The notes beneath the pieces are model-generated. The model was given only the letters and a program-made list of their open reading frames with translations. It made no database searches and had not been told where the DNA came from. This document shows, one piece after another, positions 6,326 through 7,993 of a DNA stretch of 7,993 bases. Location of the stretch: contig QMLT01000066.1 of assembly GCA_003646875.1 (NCBI GenBank), positions 1-7,993 on the forward strand, in the 5' to 3' direction. The stretch's first letter is position 1. Each line of letters starts with the position of its first letter. The stretch is from Deltaproteobacteria bacterium (lineage in GTDB: Bacteria > Desulfobacterota > DSM-4660 > Desulfatiglandales > B25-G16). A program made the position numbers and the translations under genes.

Positions 6326-6359
6326 GTTTTTTGGCGGGCAAAAACTGAATGGAGAAAAA

Positions 6360-7993
6360 ATGAAAATTAAATGGGTTTTATCTGTGAACAAATCTGCCTT
6401 GATGGCATTAATTTTATTTCTGTTTATCTTCTTTACGTCTCTAGTCTATTCCTACCCTATACATCTTACAGACGATTCGGGAAAATCAATTACTATACTC
6501 CAAGAACCTTCACGTGTAGTCTCACTGGTACCGTCCATCACCGAAATCATATTCAAGATCGGGGCAGGAGATGCGATCAAAGGTGTCACCTACTACAGCA
6601 CCTATCCTTCTGAAACATCTCATAAAGAAGTCATCGGTGGCTTTTTTTCACCCTCCTTGGAAAGGATAGAAAAAATGCAACCGGATACAATTTTCTACTC
6701 CCGCTTGCATAAAAAGGTAAGAGAAAGATTTTGCCATGGGACATGTCAACTGATTGATCTTGAAACGGCTTCCATTTCTGATAGTTACAAGAATATCCTA
6801 TTACTTGGGAAAATATTCAATAAAGAAAACGAAGCAGCCGGAATTGTCCATGACATAAAAAAGCAACTTCAGATCATTGCCAAGAAAGTAGCCAAGATTC
6901 CTGATTCAAAAAGGAAAAGGGTTGTTCGGCTCATGGGTCGTGATTCTGTAATGGTCCCCGGAGATGATTCCTTCCAGAACGAAATGATCAGGGCCGCAGG
7001 CGGTATTCCCCCTGAGCTTGGCAAAAAAGGGAATATCGTGGTCATCTCCAGAGAGGAGTGGATGCGATTTAACCCGCAGGTTATTTATGGTTGTGGTGGT
7101 GATAGGGAGACAGCGAACCAATTTTTCAATCGACCAGGATGGAAGGATATAGATGCGGTAAAAAATGGAAAAATATTCTATTTCCCATGCGACCTGACCT
7201 GCAGGGCGGCAACAAATACCGGTTATTTTGTCTCATGGCTTTCAGCAAGGATATACAGTGATGAATTCGTGAAAAAAGAAGCGCTGGTTCTCAAAGAAAA
7301 GATTTCCAGATCACGCGAGGTTGAACTTGACCTGAATTACATAAGAGATGCACGCATCTCGTACAGTACTATCCATGATTTTTCAAACAAGACGCTGATC
7401 ATTGATTTTAAAGAACCCTTATCCGTGGTCTCCACACTTGAGGGACAGCGAAGCGGGATAGAATCAGTCGGCAACCATTATTCCCCTCCTCCTTGCTGGA
7501 GTATTAGTCACAAGCTCGGTTTGAAGAAAATAAGGGAGCAAGTATATAAAGTCATTGGAAAAACCGAGGACAATGCCAGCTTTCTTTTCACCGGCGCTGA
7601 TATGGATAATCTGGCCATTAAGCGGGAGCGATTCAGGGAAATGGAGGTCTACGCCCTGGTAACGGCTGGTGTTAAGTCAAATGCAGTCAGGATGTCAGTT
7701 GATGAAGGGAGATTCTATGAACCTGGAACCATCAATATCATTCTTTTGCCAAACATGAAACTCACGCCGAGGGCGATGACCAGGGCCATTATCAGCGCCA
7801 CCGAGGCCAAGACCGCTGCCTTACAGGATCTTGATATCAGAAGTAGCTATACCCCGCAGATTAATCAGGCTACCGGAACTGGAACCGATAATATAATCGT
7901 AGTGGAAGGGACAGGAAAGAGAATTGACAATGCCGGCGGCCATTCAAAGATGGGAGAACTGATTGCCAGGGCGGTGTATAAGGCTGTGCAAGA
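6360..7993 (+). CDS. cbiZ: Exported BtuF-like corrinoid-binding protein fused to CbiZ amidohydrolase (3' end cut)
   Basis: One frame stays open from ATG 6360 (GGAG 5 bases upstream) to the window edge, 544 codons. Residues 1-31 form a signal peptide. Residues about 45-305 are a periplasmic class III binding domain like BtuF (RVVSLVPSITEIIF, GVTYYSTYPSE, LERIEKMQPDTIFYS, AVKNGKIFYF). Residues about 320-544 are CbiZ, which hydrolyses adenosylcobinamide to adenosylcobyrate and aminopropanol for corrinoid salvage. Its motifs are SVGNHYSPPPCW, FLFTGADMDN, YALVTAGVKSNAVRM, EPGTINIILL, ATEAKTAAL, ATGTGTDNIIVVEG and GGHSKMGELIARAV. Only some 10-20 residues seem missing. The signal peptide would place the CbiZ activity in the periplasm, whereas known CbiZ acts in the cytoplasm. 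Two CxxxC pairs (Cys125/129 and Cys277/281) lie in the binding domain. Domain calls are very firm; location is inferred from the signal peptide. Confidence 0.93.
   Translation, partial: MKIKWVLSVNKSALMALILFLFIFFTSLVYSYPIHLTDDSGKSITILQEPSRVVSLVPSITEIIFKIGAGDAIKGVTYYSTYPSETSHKEVIGGFFSPSLERIEKMQPDTIFYSRLHKKVRERFCHGTCQLIDLETASISDSYKNILLLGKIFNKENEAAGIVHDIKKQLQIIAKKVAKIPDSKRKRVVRLMGRDSVMVPGDDSFQNEMIRAAGGIPPELGKKGNIVVISREEWMRFNPQVIYGCGGDRETANQFFNRPGWKDIDAVKNGKIFYFPCDLTCRAATNTGYFVSWLSARIYSDEFVKKEALVLKEKISRSREVELDLNYIRDARISYSTIHDFSNKTLIIDFKEPLSVVSTLEGQRSGIESVGNHYSPPPCWSISHKLGLKKIREQVYKVIGKTEDNASFLFTGADMDNLAIKRERFREMEVYALVTAGVKSNAVRMSVDEGRFYEPGTINIILLPNMKLTPRAMTRAIISATEAKTAALQDLDIRSSYTPQINQATGTGTDNIIVVEGTGKRIDNAGGHSKMGELIARAVYKAVQ

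Noticed and set aside
2043..6359. Cobalamin riboswitch in the intergenic gaps
   Set aside because: I looked for a B12-box-like core in 2043-2159, 3762-4011 and 6282-6359 and saw none; only simple hairpins are present. The leader of the receptor lies outside the window.
6371..6613. 80-codon plus-strand frame beginning at ATG 6371
   Set aside because: It is out of frame with the BtuF-CbiZ gene, which has a signal peptide and continuous homology over the same bases.
6906..7121. 71-codon minus-strand frame
   Set aside because: It is antisense to the conserved binding domain and has no supporting features.
1..7993. CRISPR arrays, insertion sequences, tRNA or rRNA genes
   Set aside because: No regularly spaced repeats, transposase motifs, terminal inverted repeats or RNA-gene signatures were seen.

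Overview
The window looks like part of a Gram-negative, probably anaerobic bacterium. Genes for a TonB-dependent outer-membrane receptor and an ExbB-type proton channel imply an outer membrane. DUF2162, DUF2149 and a CbiZ-type corrinoid amidohydrolase are, from memory, families shared by Desulfobacterota-like anaerobes and methanogenic archaea. Base composition appears to be in the mid-40s percent GC by eye. The taxonomic guess is inference.

Layout: positions 16-2042 hold a TonB-dependent receptor split by a frameshift in a run of eight T. Next comes an exported beta-propeller/PKD protein (2160-3761) with a C-terminal CFIAT-box, membrane helix and basic tail. A roughly 250-base gap (3762-4011) contains a perfect hairpin, the decayed first codons of a second DUF2162 gene, and a C/G-rich hairpin. 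It is followed by a small degenerate receiver-domain protein (4012-4359). A tight run of three membrane genes then follows: DUF2162 (to 5142, apparently starting at ATT), a MotA/TolQ/ExbB channel (5133-5750) and DUF2149 (5747-6085). The last two junctions overlap. Two tiny single-helix membrane proteins (6088-6281) lie on the minus strand, end to end with DUF2149, and may have their own promoter. From 6360 to the window edge runs one unbroken frame: an exported BtuF-like corrinoid-binding protein fused to CbiZ, cut just before its end.

Taken together this reads as a corrinoid (vitamin B12-type) capture, uptake and remodelling locus. The receptor and propeller protein would act at the outer membrane. 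The DUF2162-ExbB-DUF2149 trio is a candidate energising or transport module in the inner membrane. The fusion protein would bind corrinoids and cleave their side chain outside the cytoplasm. The BtuF and CbiZ assignments are strong. The corrinoid role of the other genes rests on their neighbourhood. No BtuC/BtuD transporter genes, TonB or cobalamin riboswitch are visible here; they may lie outside the window.
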